Assembly: GCA_034190085.1 (NCBI GenBank)
Contig: JAXHTS010000023.1
Coordinates: forward strand, 55,981 to 119,980
Source: Spirochaetota bacterium
Lineage (GTDB): Bacteria > Spirochaetota > UBA4802 > JAFGDQ01
Direction: 5' to 3'
Length of the DNA: 64,000 nt
Within the stretch, counting starts at the first letter, position 1; each line of letters opens with the position of its first letter. The translations under genes were made by a program, and so were the position numbers. Positions 37,112 to 46,530 of this stretch are shown here, piece after piece. The notes beneath the pieces were generated by a model. It saw only the letters and a list, made by a program, of their open reading frames with translations. It was not told the origin of the DNA and did not search any database.

Positions 37112-37927
37112 TTAAAGCCCTAGTATAAATTGCGCATCACTTACAGTTGCAACCTGTCGATCCATTTCATTAGCTATCCGCACCACCCTTTTGATTAGCT
37201 GCTCATTGGATTTTGCCAATTCTCCCTTTCGGTAATATATGTTATCCTCAACACCTACACGCACATGCCCACCCATGGCTATAGCATGCATAGTTATAGG
37301 TAATTGATACCTTCCTATTCCAGCAACGCTCCATAATTGTTCAGGTGATAGATCATCAGTTAAAAGAACAAGGCTTTTTATGTTTCCTCGCATTCCTCCC
37401 TGCACACCCAGGATAAATCCGATATGAAATTTCTCGGGTAAATATTTTTTTTTAATGTATCTATGTACTGTCTCCATCATGCCGTAATCAAATATTTCTA
37501 GTTCAGGCATCACTCCGTTTTCTGTTATAGCCTTTAAGATTTGACGAATCGTATTCTCGCTATTTTCAAATATTTCCTTCCCAAAATTCATTGTGCCCAT
37601 GGATAGCGAAGCCATTTCTGGTTTAAGCTCCAAGGGAGCGCATCTTTCAGCAAGAGGTGTACCCACAGCCCCACCTGTAGAATACTGAAGTATAACATCA
37701 CAACGCTCGCGAATTTTGTCGCTTACTTCTTTGAATATATCCACACTCTGACTCGGTTTCCCTTCCTCATCGCGCACATGCAGATGAATAATGCTCGCTC
37801 CGGCCCTGACAACCTCCTTAGCGGCATTAGCGATCTCATCGGGCGTTATAGGGAGATAAGGATAATCCTCCCTTCGCAATTCCGCTCCAACGATTGGGCA
37901 GGAGATGATCAGTGGATTATCAGTCAT
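37112..37927 (-). CDS. kce: 3-keto-5-aminohexanoate cleavage enzyme
   Basis: Kce (BKACE family) splits 3-keto-5-aminohexanoate with acetyl-CoA into acetoacetate and 3-aminobutyryl-CoA, in lysine fermentation. The TIM-barrel zinc motif IIHLHVRD carries H48 and H50, with the substrate-region [23 protein letters not shown] near the start and [11 protein letters not shown] with the catalytic zinc/active-site Glu near residues 225-235. I start it at ATG 37927 (MTDN), just overlapping the kal stop; longer in-frame starts upstream lack good ribosome sites. It is the last gene of the operon. The context leaves little doubt on the pathway. Confidence 0.94.
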   Translation of the reverse strand: MTDNPLIISCPIVGAELRREDYPYLPITPDEIANAAKEVVRAGASIIHLHVRDEEGKPSQSVDIFKEVSDKIRERCDVILQYSTGGAVGTPLAERCAPLELKPEMASLSMGTMNFGKEIFENSENTIRQILKAITENGVMPELEIFDYGMMETVHRYIKKKYLPEKFHIGFILGVQGGMRGNIKSLVLLTDDLSPEQLWSVAGIGRYQLPITMHAIAMGGHVRVGVEDNIYYRKGELAKSNEQLIKRVVRIANEMDRQVATVSDAQFILGL

Positions 37928-38318
37928 GCCACTTCCCATCCTTCTCCTTGGGGGCAACGCATACACCAGTCGCTCTGCAGACTAAAACAGGATTATCAAG
38001 GACCTTAGCTGCGGTTTCACCTAATTCAGGGGCAGGGGTTATGATCTTCCAGGCTTCAAACTCCATAGTCCTTGATGTATTGCCCACATCCGATATCCTT
38101 CCAATGACTTCGATGAAATCGCCTGCATATACAGGCGCCAAGAATTCTACTGAATTGTATGCACGAAATAATCCCTCATCCCCATCATAACGGATTAAAA
38201 GCTCAGTTGCCACATCTCCGTATAGATGTAATATTTTCGCTCCATCCACAAGATTCCCAGCATAATGTGCATCACTGTAGCTCATTCTATGTATTTGTCT
38301 TGCCTCAATCATATTCAT
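37920..38318 (-). CDS. kal: 3-aminobutyryl-CoA ammonia-lyase
   Basis: Kal removes ammonia from 3-aminobutyryl-CoA to form crotonyl-CoA. At 132 residues it is a hotdog-fold protein ([43 protein letters not shown]; then [21 protein letters not shown]). This is the usual length and pattern of the enzyme, close to thioesterase-like hotdog proteins. It overlaps kamE by 14 bases and the kce start by eight, so translation is coupled. Identification rests partly on its position between kamE and kce. Confidence 0.9.
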   Translation of the reverse strand: MNMIEARQIHRMSYSDAHYAGNLVDGAKILHLYGDVATELLIRYDGDEGLFRAYNSVEFLAPVYAGDFIEVIGRISDVGNTSRTMEFEAWKIITPAPELGETAAKVLDNPVLVCRATGVCVAPKEKDGKWHD

Positions 38319-39051
38319 AAGCTTTCTTCACAATTGTTGTTGCGATATATGATGCCACCTGAGAAGGAAGCGTCCCTGGACCGAATCCGGCATCATAACC
38401 GAGTTCCAGAGCTAAATCGTTTGTGACTCTAGGCCCACCAGCTATTAAGAGAAAACGCACGCGCATATTCTTCTCTTTCAAAAGCCTTATGAATTCATCA
38501 TAATTTTGCTTATGGGCATCCCTTTGGGTCACACTTTGTGAAATAAGGATAGCATCAGCACAGACCTCAACAGCCCTTTGAAGAAGACTTTCACAAGACA
38601 CCTGGGCTCCCATGTTTATTGCATTAATCTCAGGATAACGCTCCAGGCCATAATCATGATTATATCCCTTCATGCTCAAGATAGCATCAATCCCAACGGT
38701 ATGCGCATCGCTTCCGATGGAGGCTCCAATGATCGAAAGTCGGCGTTTCAACTTCCTTTTGATAAATTCATTTATCTCATTGAAAGACATCTTCCCTGTC
38801 TCTACCTCGGTTGCCTTTACAGTGGTGTAATCGAGACTAGGGATAGCGTTTGCATAAACCACAAAAAAAGTAAAATTATCCGCAATTTTTTTTGAATGAG
38901 CCACTATTACGTTCTCAAAATTAAGACCCGACACATAAAGCTCAGCTGCCTTTTGAGCCCGCGCTCCATTTTCAACAGGCAACGTAAAGGATAGTTGCAC
39001 TATACCATCATTTAACCTGTCGCCATAGGGTTTAATAATCTCCTTACTCAT
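38305..39051 (-). CDS. kamE: Lysine 5,6-aminomutase, beta subunit
   Basis: The 248-residue cobalamin-binding subunit of the B12- and PLP-dependent lysine 5,6-aminomutase. The B12 motif DAHTVGID (D115-x-H117-x-x-G120) provides the lower-ligand histidine; K128 in [14 protein letters not shown] aligns with the PLP-binding Lys144 of the clostridial enzyme (H117 aligns with H133, the same offset). The Rossmann domain then runs to the end. It overlaps kamD by eight bases and kal by 14, so subunits are likely translated stoichiometrically. Confidence 0.95.
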   Translation of the reverse strand: MSKEIIKPYGDRLNDGIVQLSFTLPVENGARAQKAAELYVSGLNFENVIVAHSKKIADNFTFFVVYANAIPSLDYTTVKATEVETGKMSFNEINEFIKRKLKRRLSIIGASIGSDAHTVGIDAILSMKGYNHDYGLERYPEINAINMGAQVSCESLLQRAVEVCADAILISQSVTQRDAHKQNYDEFIRLLKEKNMRVRFLLIAGGPRVTNDLALELGYDAGFGPGTLPSQVASYIATTIVKKAYEYD

Positions 39052-40603
39052 GAATCACACCCTGCTCTTCTATTTTTTCCAATATGGGATTGGAATAATC
39101 ATGAGCCTTCTCAATTACCCCCTCAACGCCCCTCCCCTCATCATCACTTCTGCTTATATCTGCAAATTTTCCTTGCGCAATGGCCTCCATAAGGCCGATT
39201 CTTTTTATCTCTTTCATAAATACCTCAACTTCATTCAACACATGCTGTGCCCTTTTAGAAATGATACCTTTCCTTCTCAATAGAATCTCGCTTCCCAGAG
39301 CACGAGCTGTCTTGAATACATAATTGATGCTGGATAGCGACTCGCTTCTGTCGTGCATAAGGGGATTGTGTATCGCCTCAGTCATTATTCCTGAGAGATG
39401 AATCCCCTGATTTGTCATTATTGATGCAAGATTAAACATTGTATCCATGCAATGTGAGTAAAATATATTCGTGCTCATATGTTTTGTAGGCGGCATAAAC
39501 TTCAACGGCATATTAGGGAATAACTGCCTGGCGAGTTGAGCATGAGCAAGCTCGTATAAAAGTGCATTTTCAATCTGTGGATCTATCTCAAAGGCATGGC
39601 CAAGACCCAACATATCATCAGTCAATAGAGCCCTCTTGCCCATAGCCTCATTAATTAGCTGAGAAGCTGTTACGGTGTAGGCTTTATCAATTGCATCGGA
39701 TGTTGTGAGATAGTTATCCTCTCCAGTGTTTATCAATATCTTTGCTCTAGAACAGATCAATCGACTGAAATACTGATCAATAAAGGTTCGCTTTTTATTG
39801 ATATCCCTGAATAATATTCCATACATTGAGTCATTCAGGAGTATATCCAGATCCTCAAATGCAGCGCATGCTGCGATCTCCGGCATGCAGAGTCCGGAGG
39901 CATAATTCACAAGACGGATGTAACGTCCCTGCTTCTCAGATACCTGATCCAGAGCCTCCCGCATGATCCTGAAATTGGCTTGTGTTGCATAGGTTCCCCC
40001 AACACCCTCCTCTGTCGGCCCATAGGGGACATAATCGAGCAGGGATTGAGCGGTGCTTCTGATCACTGCGATGATATCCGCCCCGGCAAGAACAGCCGAT
40101 TCCGCCTGAATACGATCCTCATAGACGTTTCCGGTTGCCACAATCATATACCGCCAGGGTTGTTCCGGTAAAGGGATCGAATCCACCTTATGCCATTTCT
40201 TATCCCTTGTCCTATCCAGAATTGAAAGCGCTTCCCTTGCAATCTCTTTCTCCCTTGTCTGGATATCCTGCATCTTCAATCCATCTATATCTCCAAAATC
40301 TATTTCTCCTCGCAGAATCATCTCAGCAGTCATCTGGGGATCCCTCTGTGATTTGAGCATGGCAGCTGCAAAATAGAAGGACGCGCCAGATTGTAGAAGC
40401 CCTTTTTTTTGCAAGATATCAACAAGACGATTGGGTAACGGATATCCATGGCTGTCCACGCCGTCCACACCATAAAGCCTAAGAACAGACCTCTCAATGG
40501 ATGTTGTAGAGTAGCGCTTGACAATCTCAAGTATTGCATCAGAGATATCCCTTGCATACTCTTTAACGCGCCTGATCTGTCTTTTACTTAAGCGAATATG
40601 CAT
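39044..40603 (-). CDS. kamD: Lysine 5,6-aminomutase, alpha subunit
   Basis: 519 residues forming the TIM-barrel catalytic subunit that moves the 6-amino group of beta-lysine (or the terminal amine of lysine) to C5 with adenosylcobalamin. Segments such as RYMIVATGNVYEDRIQAESAVLAGADIIAVIRSTAQSLLDYVPYG, and LPLKFMPPTKHMSTNIFYSHCMDTMFNLASIMTNQGIHL are characteristic of this family. ATG 40603 is preceded by GAGGG at about seven bases. It is separated from kamA by 27 bases. No reactivase genes (kamB/kamC) lie between, unlike some other lysine fermenters. Confidence 0.94.
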   Translation of the reverse strand: MHIRLSKRQIRRVKEYARDISDAILEIVKRYSTTSIERSVLRLYGVDGVDSHGYPLPNRLVDILQKKGLLQSGASFYFAAAMLKSQRDPQMTAEMILRGEIDFGDIDGLKMQDIQTREKEIAREALSILDRTRDKKWHKVDSIPLPEQPWRYMIVATGNVYEDRIQAESAVLAGADIIAVIRSTAQSLLDYVPYGPTEEGVGGTYATQANFRIMREALDQVSEKQGRYIRLVNYASGLCMPEIAACAAFEDLDILLNDSMYGILFRDINKKRTFIDQYFSRLICSRAKILINTGEDNYLTTSDAIDKAYTVTASQLINEAMGKRALLTDDMLGLGHAFEIDPQIENALLYELAHAQLARQLFPNMPLKFMPPTKHMSTNIFYSHCMDTMFNLASIMTNQGIHLSGIMTEAIHNPLMHDRSESLSSINYVFKTARALGSEILLRRKGIISKRAQHVLNEVEVFMKEIKRIGLMEAIAQGKFADISRSDDEGRGVEGVIEKAHDYSNPILEKIEEQGVIHE

Positions 40604-40630
40604 TCATACCCTCTAACCAAATCTCTCGTT

Positions 40631-41890
40631 TTATCTCTTTCGTCTCTTTAGGCTTTCCGGTTCCAAGCACAGCTTCTCACCAGAGAGCAATGTCGCTACA
40701 CCATCCAGGGGCTTATATCTTTCATCATCACAGATATGGCACTTGCCACAATTTGAAAATACATTCTCGGGTTGCGTATAGGTTGTTATCACACCCTCAT
40801 AATTGCGAAGGGCGAAGCGTCTGTCTGACTGAGAGAGAAGATAGTTCGGCATAATGGGAATCTTACCCCCTCCCCCTGGCGCGTCAACCACAAATGTGGG
40901 CACAGCTAATCCACTTGTATGCCCCCGAAGATTTTCAATTATCTCCATCCCCTTCGTTATTGAGGATCTGAAATGCGAAATGCCAGGTGTTAGATCGCAT
41001 TGATAGATATAGTATGGTCTGACACGTATCATTAGAAGATCCTGCATCAGCTTCTTCATTATATAGGGGCAGTCATTCACATCTCTCAGTAATACCGTCT
41101 GATTCGCTAAAGGTATTCCCGCATCAATCAGTCTTTCGCACGCTTCTTTGGACTCATAGGTGATCTCATTAGGATGATTGAATTGAGTATTGAAGTATAG
41201 GGGATGATACTTCCTAAGCATATTGGTCAGTGAATCAGTGATTCTCTGAGGCATTACCACTGGGACCCTGCTACCGATGCGTATGATATCTATATGCTCT
41301 ATTTCATGCAGCTTTTGAAGGATATACTCAAGTTTATCATCGTTGAGTGTAAGAGGATCCCCTCCCGATAAAAGCACATCCCTGATCTCCCTATGCTGAG
41401 ATATATAACCTATGCAGTCATCCAACTGTTGTTTTGTGAGATGCTTGTCAACAATATCGACAAGCCTCCTTCGCGTGCAATGGCGACAGTACATAGAGCA
41501 GATATGTGTAACGAGGAATAAGACCCTATCCGGGTATCTATGGGTAAGTCCATAAACCGGCGAATCTTTATCCTCATCAAGGGGATCGTAAATGTCTTCT
41601 GGAGAGGATGGCAATTCTTCAGCGCTGGGTACAGCCTGCAACCTGATAACGTTTCTCTTGTATTCCCTATCCATTAACGAGGCATAATAGGGTGTAATCC
41701 CCAATTTAAAATTTTGCAAACATTTCTCTAAATCCCTCTCTTCCTCTTCATCTACTGATATAATTTTTTTTAGAGTCTGTATATCTCGAATAACATTCTT
41801 AAACTGCCATTTCCAATCATCCCATTCCATCTCTGTTACATCATTATACAATGGGATCTTTTTGAAGTTCACTTTTTTTAATCTCTTCAT
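40631..41890 (-). CDS. kamA: Lysine 2,3-aminomutase (radical SAM, PLP)
   Basis: KamA isomerises L-lysine to L-beta-lysine, the first step. Cluster motif C131-x3-C135-x2-C138 (CSMYCRHC). K343 in GGGGKIPI aligns with PLP-binding Lys337 of the clostridial enzyme, and D299 and D336 align with its substrate-binding Asp293 and Asp330 under the same six-residue offset. C274 and the C-terminal C381, C384 and C387 probably bind zinc as in that enzyme. The 419-residue length is typical. EpmB-type proteins are shorter and lack this operon setting, so a catabolic KamA is favoured. Confidence 0.95.
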   Translation of the reverse strand: MKRLKKVNFKKIPLYNDVTEMEWDDWKWQFKNVIRDIQTLKKIISVDEEEERDLEKCLQNFKLGITPYYASLMDREYKRNVIRLQAVPSAEELPSSPEDIYDPLDEDKDSPVYGLTHRYPDRVLFLVTHICSMYCRHCTRRRLVDIVDKHLTKQQLDDCIGYISQHREIRDVLLSGGDPLTLNDDKLEYILQKLHEIEHIDIIRIGSRVPVVMPQRITDSLTNMLRKYHPLYFNTQFNHPNEITYESKEACERLIDAGIPLANQTVLLRDVNDCPYIMKKLMQDLLMIRVRPYYIYQCDLTPGISHFRSSITKGMEIIENLRGHTSGLAVPTFVVDAPGGGGKIPIMPNYLLSQSDRRFALRNYEGVITTYTQPENVFSNCGKCHICDDERYKPLDGVATLLSGEKLCLEPESLKRRKR

Positions 41891-41936
41891 CTTTGTCTAC
41901 CGGGTATATTTTTGCATGCTATTAAATGCAGTGTGT

Positions 41937-42992
41937 TCAAACGTAAATGGATTCAAACAAATCTCTAATATCCTTTGATTCAGTTAAAATACTAAGTGCT
42001 GTCTTGGCATGATTCTCAGCATAACCATTCCCTATAATCATCTCAATATCCTTGCCAACCCCCTCAGCTCCCAGGGCGGCTTTAGTAAATGAGGTTGCCA
42101 TGCTGAAAAAGTATACCTTCCCGCCTTGTCGGCAGATTAAAATTGAAGATAATTCTGTATCCGGAATATTGACAGAGTTAATCACAAGGTCTGCGAGCCC
42201 TCCTTCAGTTACTCTCATGATCTCTTCATAACAGGATAGAGCATCCCGAGCATCCTGCTTAATTATTATATCGCATAAATTAAGGGAGCTTAAGACGCGA
42301 ATCCTCTCATCTGTATGGCCAATCCCGATAATGCGACCGGTTGAGCCTGCAATCTTCCGGGCCACATATGAACATAGAATCCCAGATTTACCGGTTGCCC
42401 CAATTATAACAACAGTATCGCCGGGCTTCACAAGCCTCCCTGTTTGAGCCGGAGCCCCAGCGACATCCAATACTGCCAATGCTAGAGGATCAGGAAGATC
42501 GCCATCGAGCCTTGAATATATACCGCTTTCAAATAGTATTGCTCTTCCCTTTATTCTCACCTGATCTGTATCAGGTTTAATCTCAAGTATCGTGTCAATC
42601 TTAAGGGGTGTAAGGGATAGGGAGACTAGGCTGGCAATTCTGTCACCCTCACTTAAATCATCTCTCCCCTTTAACCTTTTGCCAACCTTAGCAACATTAC
42701 CCATGAGCATCCCGCCAGATCCTGTAACAGGGTTATGCATCTTGCCGCGAGAATTTACAATATCCAGGATCATTTCCTCAATCCCAGCTATGTCACCCCC
42801 AACCTCGCTCTTCAACTGCGCAAAGCTTGCTGAATCGATATTCAGCGTATCTACATCAATGAGTATTTCATTATCCCACAACACGCTTGTGTCATTATTA
42901 ATCCTTTGAGCTGGTTGAGGTAGCGATCCCACAGGCTCAATTACTCGATGCGTTCCGAATGGATTTCCATTAGGTATATACTCTTCATTCAT
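41937..42992 (-). CDS. kdd: L-erythro-3,5-diaminohexanoate dehydrogenase
   Basis: Kdd oxidatively deaminates 3,5-diaminohexanoate to 5-amino-3-ketohexanoate with NAD+. The 351-residue protein has an MDR-like fold with a Rossmann nucleotide-binding motif GATGKSGILCSYVARKIAG and an N-terminal FGTHRVIEPVGSLPQPAQRI, which is distinctive for this enzyme. It is the first gene of the operon, 46 bases upstream of kamA. Catalytic zinc ligands cannot be judged by eye. The family assignment is strong because all pathway partners follow. Confidence 0.94.
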   Translation of the reverse strand: MNEEYIPNGNPFGTHRVIEPVGSLPQPAQRINNDTSVLWDNEILIDVDTLNIDSASFAQLKSEVGGDIAGIEEMILDIVNSRGKMHNPVTGSGGMLMGNVAKVGKRLKGRDDLSEGDRIASLVSLSLTPLKIDTILEIKPDTDQVRIKGRAILFESGIYSRLDGDLPDPLALAVLDVAGAPAQTGRLVKPGDTVVIIGATGKSGILCSYVARKIAGSTGRIIGIGHTDERIRVLSSLNLCDIIIKQDARDALSCYEEIMRVTEGGLADLVINSVNIPDTELSSILICRQGGKVYFFSMATSFTKAALGAEGVGKDIEMIIGNGYAENHAKTALSILTESKDIRDLFESIYV

Positions 42993-43333
42993 ATCAGATT
43001 ACCAAAGTATCAAGAGAAAGTATCATTCTGTATAATCGATCAATTATCCATCTTCTCAATTGATAGCTCAAGAACAATTTGATTTTTTAGTCAAGCATAT
43101 AGATAACATATCAACATTCTACACTCAGAACAGGCCAGAGCTAAGCAGTTACGCTCCTTTTATCGATATACATTGTATAAGTTGTTGACTTTTTAATAGT
43201 TTTCTTTCTATAACATATAATATATTATATCATCTTATTAGTAAATCAAATGATAAATAGCCTTTCCCCTTCAACGGATAGAATAGCCATTACCATAGCA
43301 AATAGTCTGGTATAATAAAAATTTTATCGCAAA
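42993..43333. other. 341-base gap, probably holding divergent promoters
   Basis: The gap between the kdd start (minus) and the PilZ start (plus) contains a promoter-like sequence on the plus strand (see 43185-43214) and a 16-base palindrome ATATAATATATTATAT at 43215-43230. The promoter of the kam operon must lie in its minus strand, but I did not find a convincing one. Confidence 0.5.
43185..43214 (+). promoter_or_regulatory. Candidate sigma-70 promoter upstream of the PilZ gene
   Basis: TTGACT (43185-43190), 18 bases, TATAAC (43209-43214), with a perfect AT palindrome 43215-43230 next to it, covering the likely start point. The PilZ start codon is about 115 bases downstream. AT-richness lowers specificity. 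Confidence 0.4.
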
Positions 43334-43714
43334 ATGGATAAGAGAAGAACAAAAAGATATTCTATTTCTGATTATTTAGACAAAATAGTCTCAAAGGAAG
43401 AATACTATATTGATATACTCATAAATGGTTCAATAAGAGCAATATTGATTGATATTAGCATGTGCGGCCTAGGCTACAGGATTGAAGAGATTGATCCGGA
43501 GCGATTAAAAGAACTGCAAATTCCCGGAGATATGCTGATAAAATTATATATAGCAGATGTCGTCTTATTTGCCGAGATGAAAAAGGTGTGGACAGCTCTT
43601 ATTGAGGATAAGGGCAAAAAGATCATTAAGGGAGGGCTGAGTTTTAATGTAATCTCTGTTGAGGACAGATTGAATCTTTCAAATTGTATTGAGAATATAC
43701 GAAAAAGAATATAA
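43334..43714 (+). CDS. PilZ-domain protein, probable c-di-GMP receptor
   Basis: A 126-residue single PilZ domain. The c-di-GMP-binding signature is present: RxxxR at R4 and R8 (KRRTKR) and the D/NxSxxG motif D40-I-S42-x-x-G45. These proteins bind c-di-GMP to control motility, adhesion or polysaccharide synthesis. It is a short stand-alone gene, 343 bases ahead of the putative outer-membrane barrel, with a separate promoter candidate upstream. Target unknown. Confidence 0.9.
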   Translation: MDKRRTKRYSISDYLDKIVSKEEYYIDILINGSIRAILIDISMCGLGYRIEEIDPERLKELQIPGDMLIKLYIADVVLFAEMKKVWTALIEDKGKKIIKGGLSFNVISVEDRLNLSNCIENIRKRI

Positions 43715-44057
43715 TATCAGCGACCATTTTACAGATAGCCCATATCGATCAGGACGATGGCATTGACAAGGTAAGTAATGTTGAATGGGAATACGGCGAT
43801 AGCATGATAATCTGCCAATTATAGACACTGAGAAACAACCCGGATAATTAACGCGCAAGTTTAGCGTTGCCTTGTGGAAACCCGGCGTGACCTTGCGAAG
43901 GTTCCGCACAGTATTGCTGAAACTCGGTGCAGATGCGCTGGCTTCCTGCAAATCTGCGCAAGAATCTATCAAAATTGTGACAATCCCCTCCAACATAGGT
44001 GTGGATAATAAAAGAGCCCCACCGGGGGTAAAAAAGGATGTATCTTTTTCTTAACAC
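43715..44057. other. 343-base spacer with a GC-richer segment, no supported gene
   Basis: Between the PilZ gene and the barrel gene. The part from about 43840 to 44020 looks richer in G+C than its surroundings. Frames on both strands are open for 60-105 codons, but none has a ribosome site or known family similarity. CCCC-ACC-GGGG at about 44020 could form a hairpin that on the minus strand is followed by CTCTTTTATT. It may hold a small RNA or a decayed element. Confidence 0.35.
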
Positions 44058-45719
44058 ATGATTAGAGACCTGATAAAATGGACTATCTACGCCGGTGCAT
44101 CAATCGCAATATACTTTTCATCCAATACTATTGCCCTATGCCAGGAAGCCCAATACGATTGGTTCTGGATTCTTTATGAGTATGAGAGGAATGAAAACTA
44201 TCAGACAAAAGTCTGGCGACCCTTTTTTATGCGTAACACAGAGAACTCAAAGGGAAATGTATTCGAAGCGTCTCTAATACCAATAGTCTACTGGAAAAAC
44301 AAAACAGTTAAAAAAAACGAATGGAAATCCCTTTTTGGTCTGATAAACTCAGTAGATTACATCCATCCCAATGGTGTCAGTGATTATGACTTTGGAGTAT
44401 TTCCTTTTCTGCTTTATGGAGATTCAGTGGATAAAAATGACAAATACTGTCACATATGGCCTTTTGGCGGCTCAATGAGAGATAAGCTTGGTCAGGATAA
44501 CATATCAACCTATCTCTTTCCGGGATTCGTGCTATTCTTTTTCTTCCCTCCCTCATTCCCGCCAACACTAACTAATGCAGCAGTATTGCTAATATCCCTT
44601 ATTCCACTATACGTTAATTATAATTCAAAGGATTATAAATCATGGGGGCTACTCTGGCCCATTATACAAAGGGGCAAGAGTTCAACCAGGAATGATAAAC
44701 GCTTTTTGCCCTTCTACTCGCATAATTATACAAGGGATAAATACGAAAGTCATTCTATACTAATGTTATTTAACTATCAAAGGGTCATCATGAGAGATGA
44801 TGAGCAAAAGACATTCTTTGCTGTTCCCTTCTTTGGGAAAAGATGGAATCGTTCTTCTCTCAGTAATTCCTCCACTCTCCTTTGGCCATTCTTTTCATGG
44901 GGTTATGATATAAAGAGGGGTGATTATGAACTAAATTTTCCCTGGCCCTTGGTTCAGATTCAGGACTGCAGTAAGCCTTATATAAATAAAAGGATATTCT
45001 TCCCCTTTTTTGGGAAGTATGATTACCAAAACAAGAGGACATTCTTTATCACTCCGCTTTACTTCAGTCTCAAAAAAAAGACCAAGAGTTATGATTCAGA
45101 GTATTATATAAATGCGCTTATAATCTGGTATTTCAAGAGGGAGTATAAAAAAAAGCCAAGCCCCACCTATGGGAGTTCATGGAGATATTTTAAGATATGG
45201 CCAATCTTCCACTACGAAAAGGATGATCGCGGTAACTTTTCATTTAATTTTCTGTCACTTTTGCCGATGCGCGACCCTGAGGGATATGAGAGGCTATATC
45301 AGCCCTTCTGGACTATCTTCGAATATAGAGGATTTCAGTCTGGGGAGAGGAGATTCGGTCTGCTCTGGAGATTATATTTCCAGAGATGGAGCAGGGATTT
45401 ATTATATATTAAGATACCCCTTCTCTTCTCCTATGCCACATCTCATGGAAGGCTGACAAAATTATCCTTTCTATTTTCAATGTTCGGTTATTATAATGAG
45501 ACTGATAAGAGATCAATTAGAATATTCTGGATACCGATAGAGTTAAAGGCTACTGCTACCCTAGATAAATCCCATAACAGAAGCAATCAGAAAGGAAATA
45601 TTATCCAAAAGGAGGATGATCTACTCAATAAATTAAAAACAATCGAGATTTTTCATAGAAAAGCTCTTGATTTTGAAGTGAGAAGGGATTTTCTTTTGTA
45701 TTCCAAGAGAGTATTCTGA
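44058..45719 (+). CDS. Putative outer-membrane beta-barrel protein of unknown family
   Basis: 553 residues with a signal peptide (about 1-29, cleavage near NTIALC-QEAQ) and a sequence dominated by short aromatic strands: repeated LLWPFFSWGYD, FFAVPFFGKRWN, FFPFFGKYD, FWTIFEYRG, each alternating with charged turns. This is typical of an outer-membrane barrel or a surface-exposed barrel repeat protein. The predicted start ATG has no clear ribosome site. It lies 19 bases before mlaE, so it is co-transcribed with an Mla-type lipid transporter. A role as its outer-membrane partner is possible but inferred. Confidence 0.6.
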   Translation: MIRDLIKWTIYAGASIAIYFSSNTIALCQEAQYDWFWILYEYERNENYQTKVWRPFFMRNTENSKGNVFEASLIPIVYWKNKTVKKNEWKSLFGLINSVDYIHPNGVSDYDFGVFPFLLYGDSVDKNDKYCHIWPFGGSMRDKLGQDNISTYLFPGFVLFFFFPPSFPPTLTNAAVLLISLIPLYVNYNSKDYKSWGLLWPIIQRGKSSTRNDKRFLPFYSHNYTRDKYESHSILMLFNYQRVIMRDDEQKTFFAVPFFGKRWNRSSLSNSSTLLWPFFSWGYDIKRGDYELNFPWPLVQIQDCSKPYINKRIFFPFFGKYDYQNKRTFFITPLYFSLKKKTKSYDSEYYINALIIWYFKREYKKKPSPTYGSSWRYFKIWPIFHYEKDDRGNFSFNFLSLLPMRDPEGYERLYQPFWTIFEYRGFQSGERRFGLLWRLYFQRWSRDLLYIKIPLLFSYATSHGRLTKLSFLFSMFGYYNETDKRSIRIFWIPIELKATATLDKSHNRSNQKGNIIQKEDDLLNKLKTIEIFHRKALDFEVRRDFLLYSKRVF

Positions 45720-45738
45720 CTACCTCTAGAGGTGTGTA

Positions 45739-46530
45739 TTGGATCGAATAATAATCATTTTTTCCAAGCTTGGCAGAAGGATCATAGAGATATTTGATCT
45801 TACTGGATTTACAATACTTATTCTATTCGAAACCCTCTATTATTTAAAAAATATCATAAGCAAGAGGGAGGATATTCTCAAGCAGATGTATATCGCTGGA
45901 GTGAAAACCCTATTCGTCTGCTCTATTGTCGCCGTTTTCACTGGAATGATTCTCGCGCTCCAGGCTGGCATAGAGTTGATGAGATTCCAGCAGCAGGCCT
46001 TTGTGGGGGACCTGATCATCACATCCATGACTAGAGAGATGGGCCCCTTTATGACAGCAATAATTCTTACCTCCTCAGTAGGATCAGCAATGGCTGCAGA
46101 GATAGCGACTATGAAGGTTAGTGAAGAGATAGACGCTTTAGAGATGATGACAATAAGCCCAGTTAAGTTCTTAATAATGCCCAGGGTGGTTGCCCTCTCC
46201 ATCATGTTGCCTCTCGCCACTATTTATACGAATGTGCTTGGGACTCTGGGTGGAGCAGTCGTCGCCAAATTTCAACTCCATGTTTCCTTTGATATCTACT
46301 ACACGCATGTTCTGGATTCCCTCAAGTTTAAGGACGCTTATGTTGGGCTTTTTAAGGCCTTCATGTTTGGGATTATTATATCCGGAATAAGCTGCTCCCA
46401 AGGCTTGAGGGCTGTTAATGGAGCAATTGGAGTTGGGAAGGCCACCAGATCCTCAGTGGTTGTGTCATTCCTCATGGTCTTAATAATCGGCTATTTTATT
46501 ACATCAATATTTTATGGTTATATTATATGA
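45739..46530 (+). CDS. mlaE: MlaE-family ABC transporter permease
   Basis: A 263-residue permease with five to six membrane segments and the MlaE domain, including TGMILALQAGIELMRFQQQAFVGDLIITSMTREMGPFMTAIILTSSVGSAMAAEIATMKVSEEIDALEMM, a signature of Mla/Mkl/TrgB transporters of lipids across the envelope. The start is TTG (45739) with AGAGGTG a few bases upstream. It overlaps mlaF by four bases. Lipid direction (retrograde or anterograde) cannot be inferred. It sits in a four-gene unit with the barrel gene, mlaF and mlaD. Confidence 0.93.
   Translation: MDRIIIIFSKLGRRIIEIFDLTGFTILILFETLYYLKNIISKREDILKQMYIAGVKTLFVCSIVAVFTGMILALQAGIELMRFQQQAFVGDLIITSMTREMGPFMTAIILTSSVGSAMAAEIATMKVSEEIDALEMMTISPVKFLIMPRVVALSIMLPLATIYTNVLGTLGGAVVAKFQLHVSFDIYYTHVLDSLKFKDAYVGLFKAFMFGIIISGISCSQGLRAVNGAIGVGKATRSSVVVSFLMVLIIGYFITSIFYGYII

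Noticed and set aside
37928..37966. Longer N-terminus for kce
   Set aside because: The extra 13 residues overlap kal without a good ribosome site; MTDN gives the normal family start.
43679..43996. Minus-strand open frame in the PilZ-barrel spacer
   Set aside because: No start context or family similarity; recorded instead as a spacer of unclear content.
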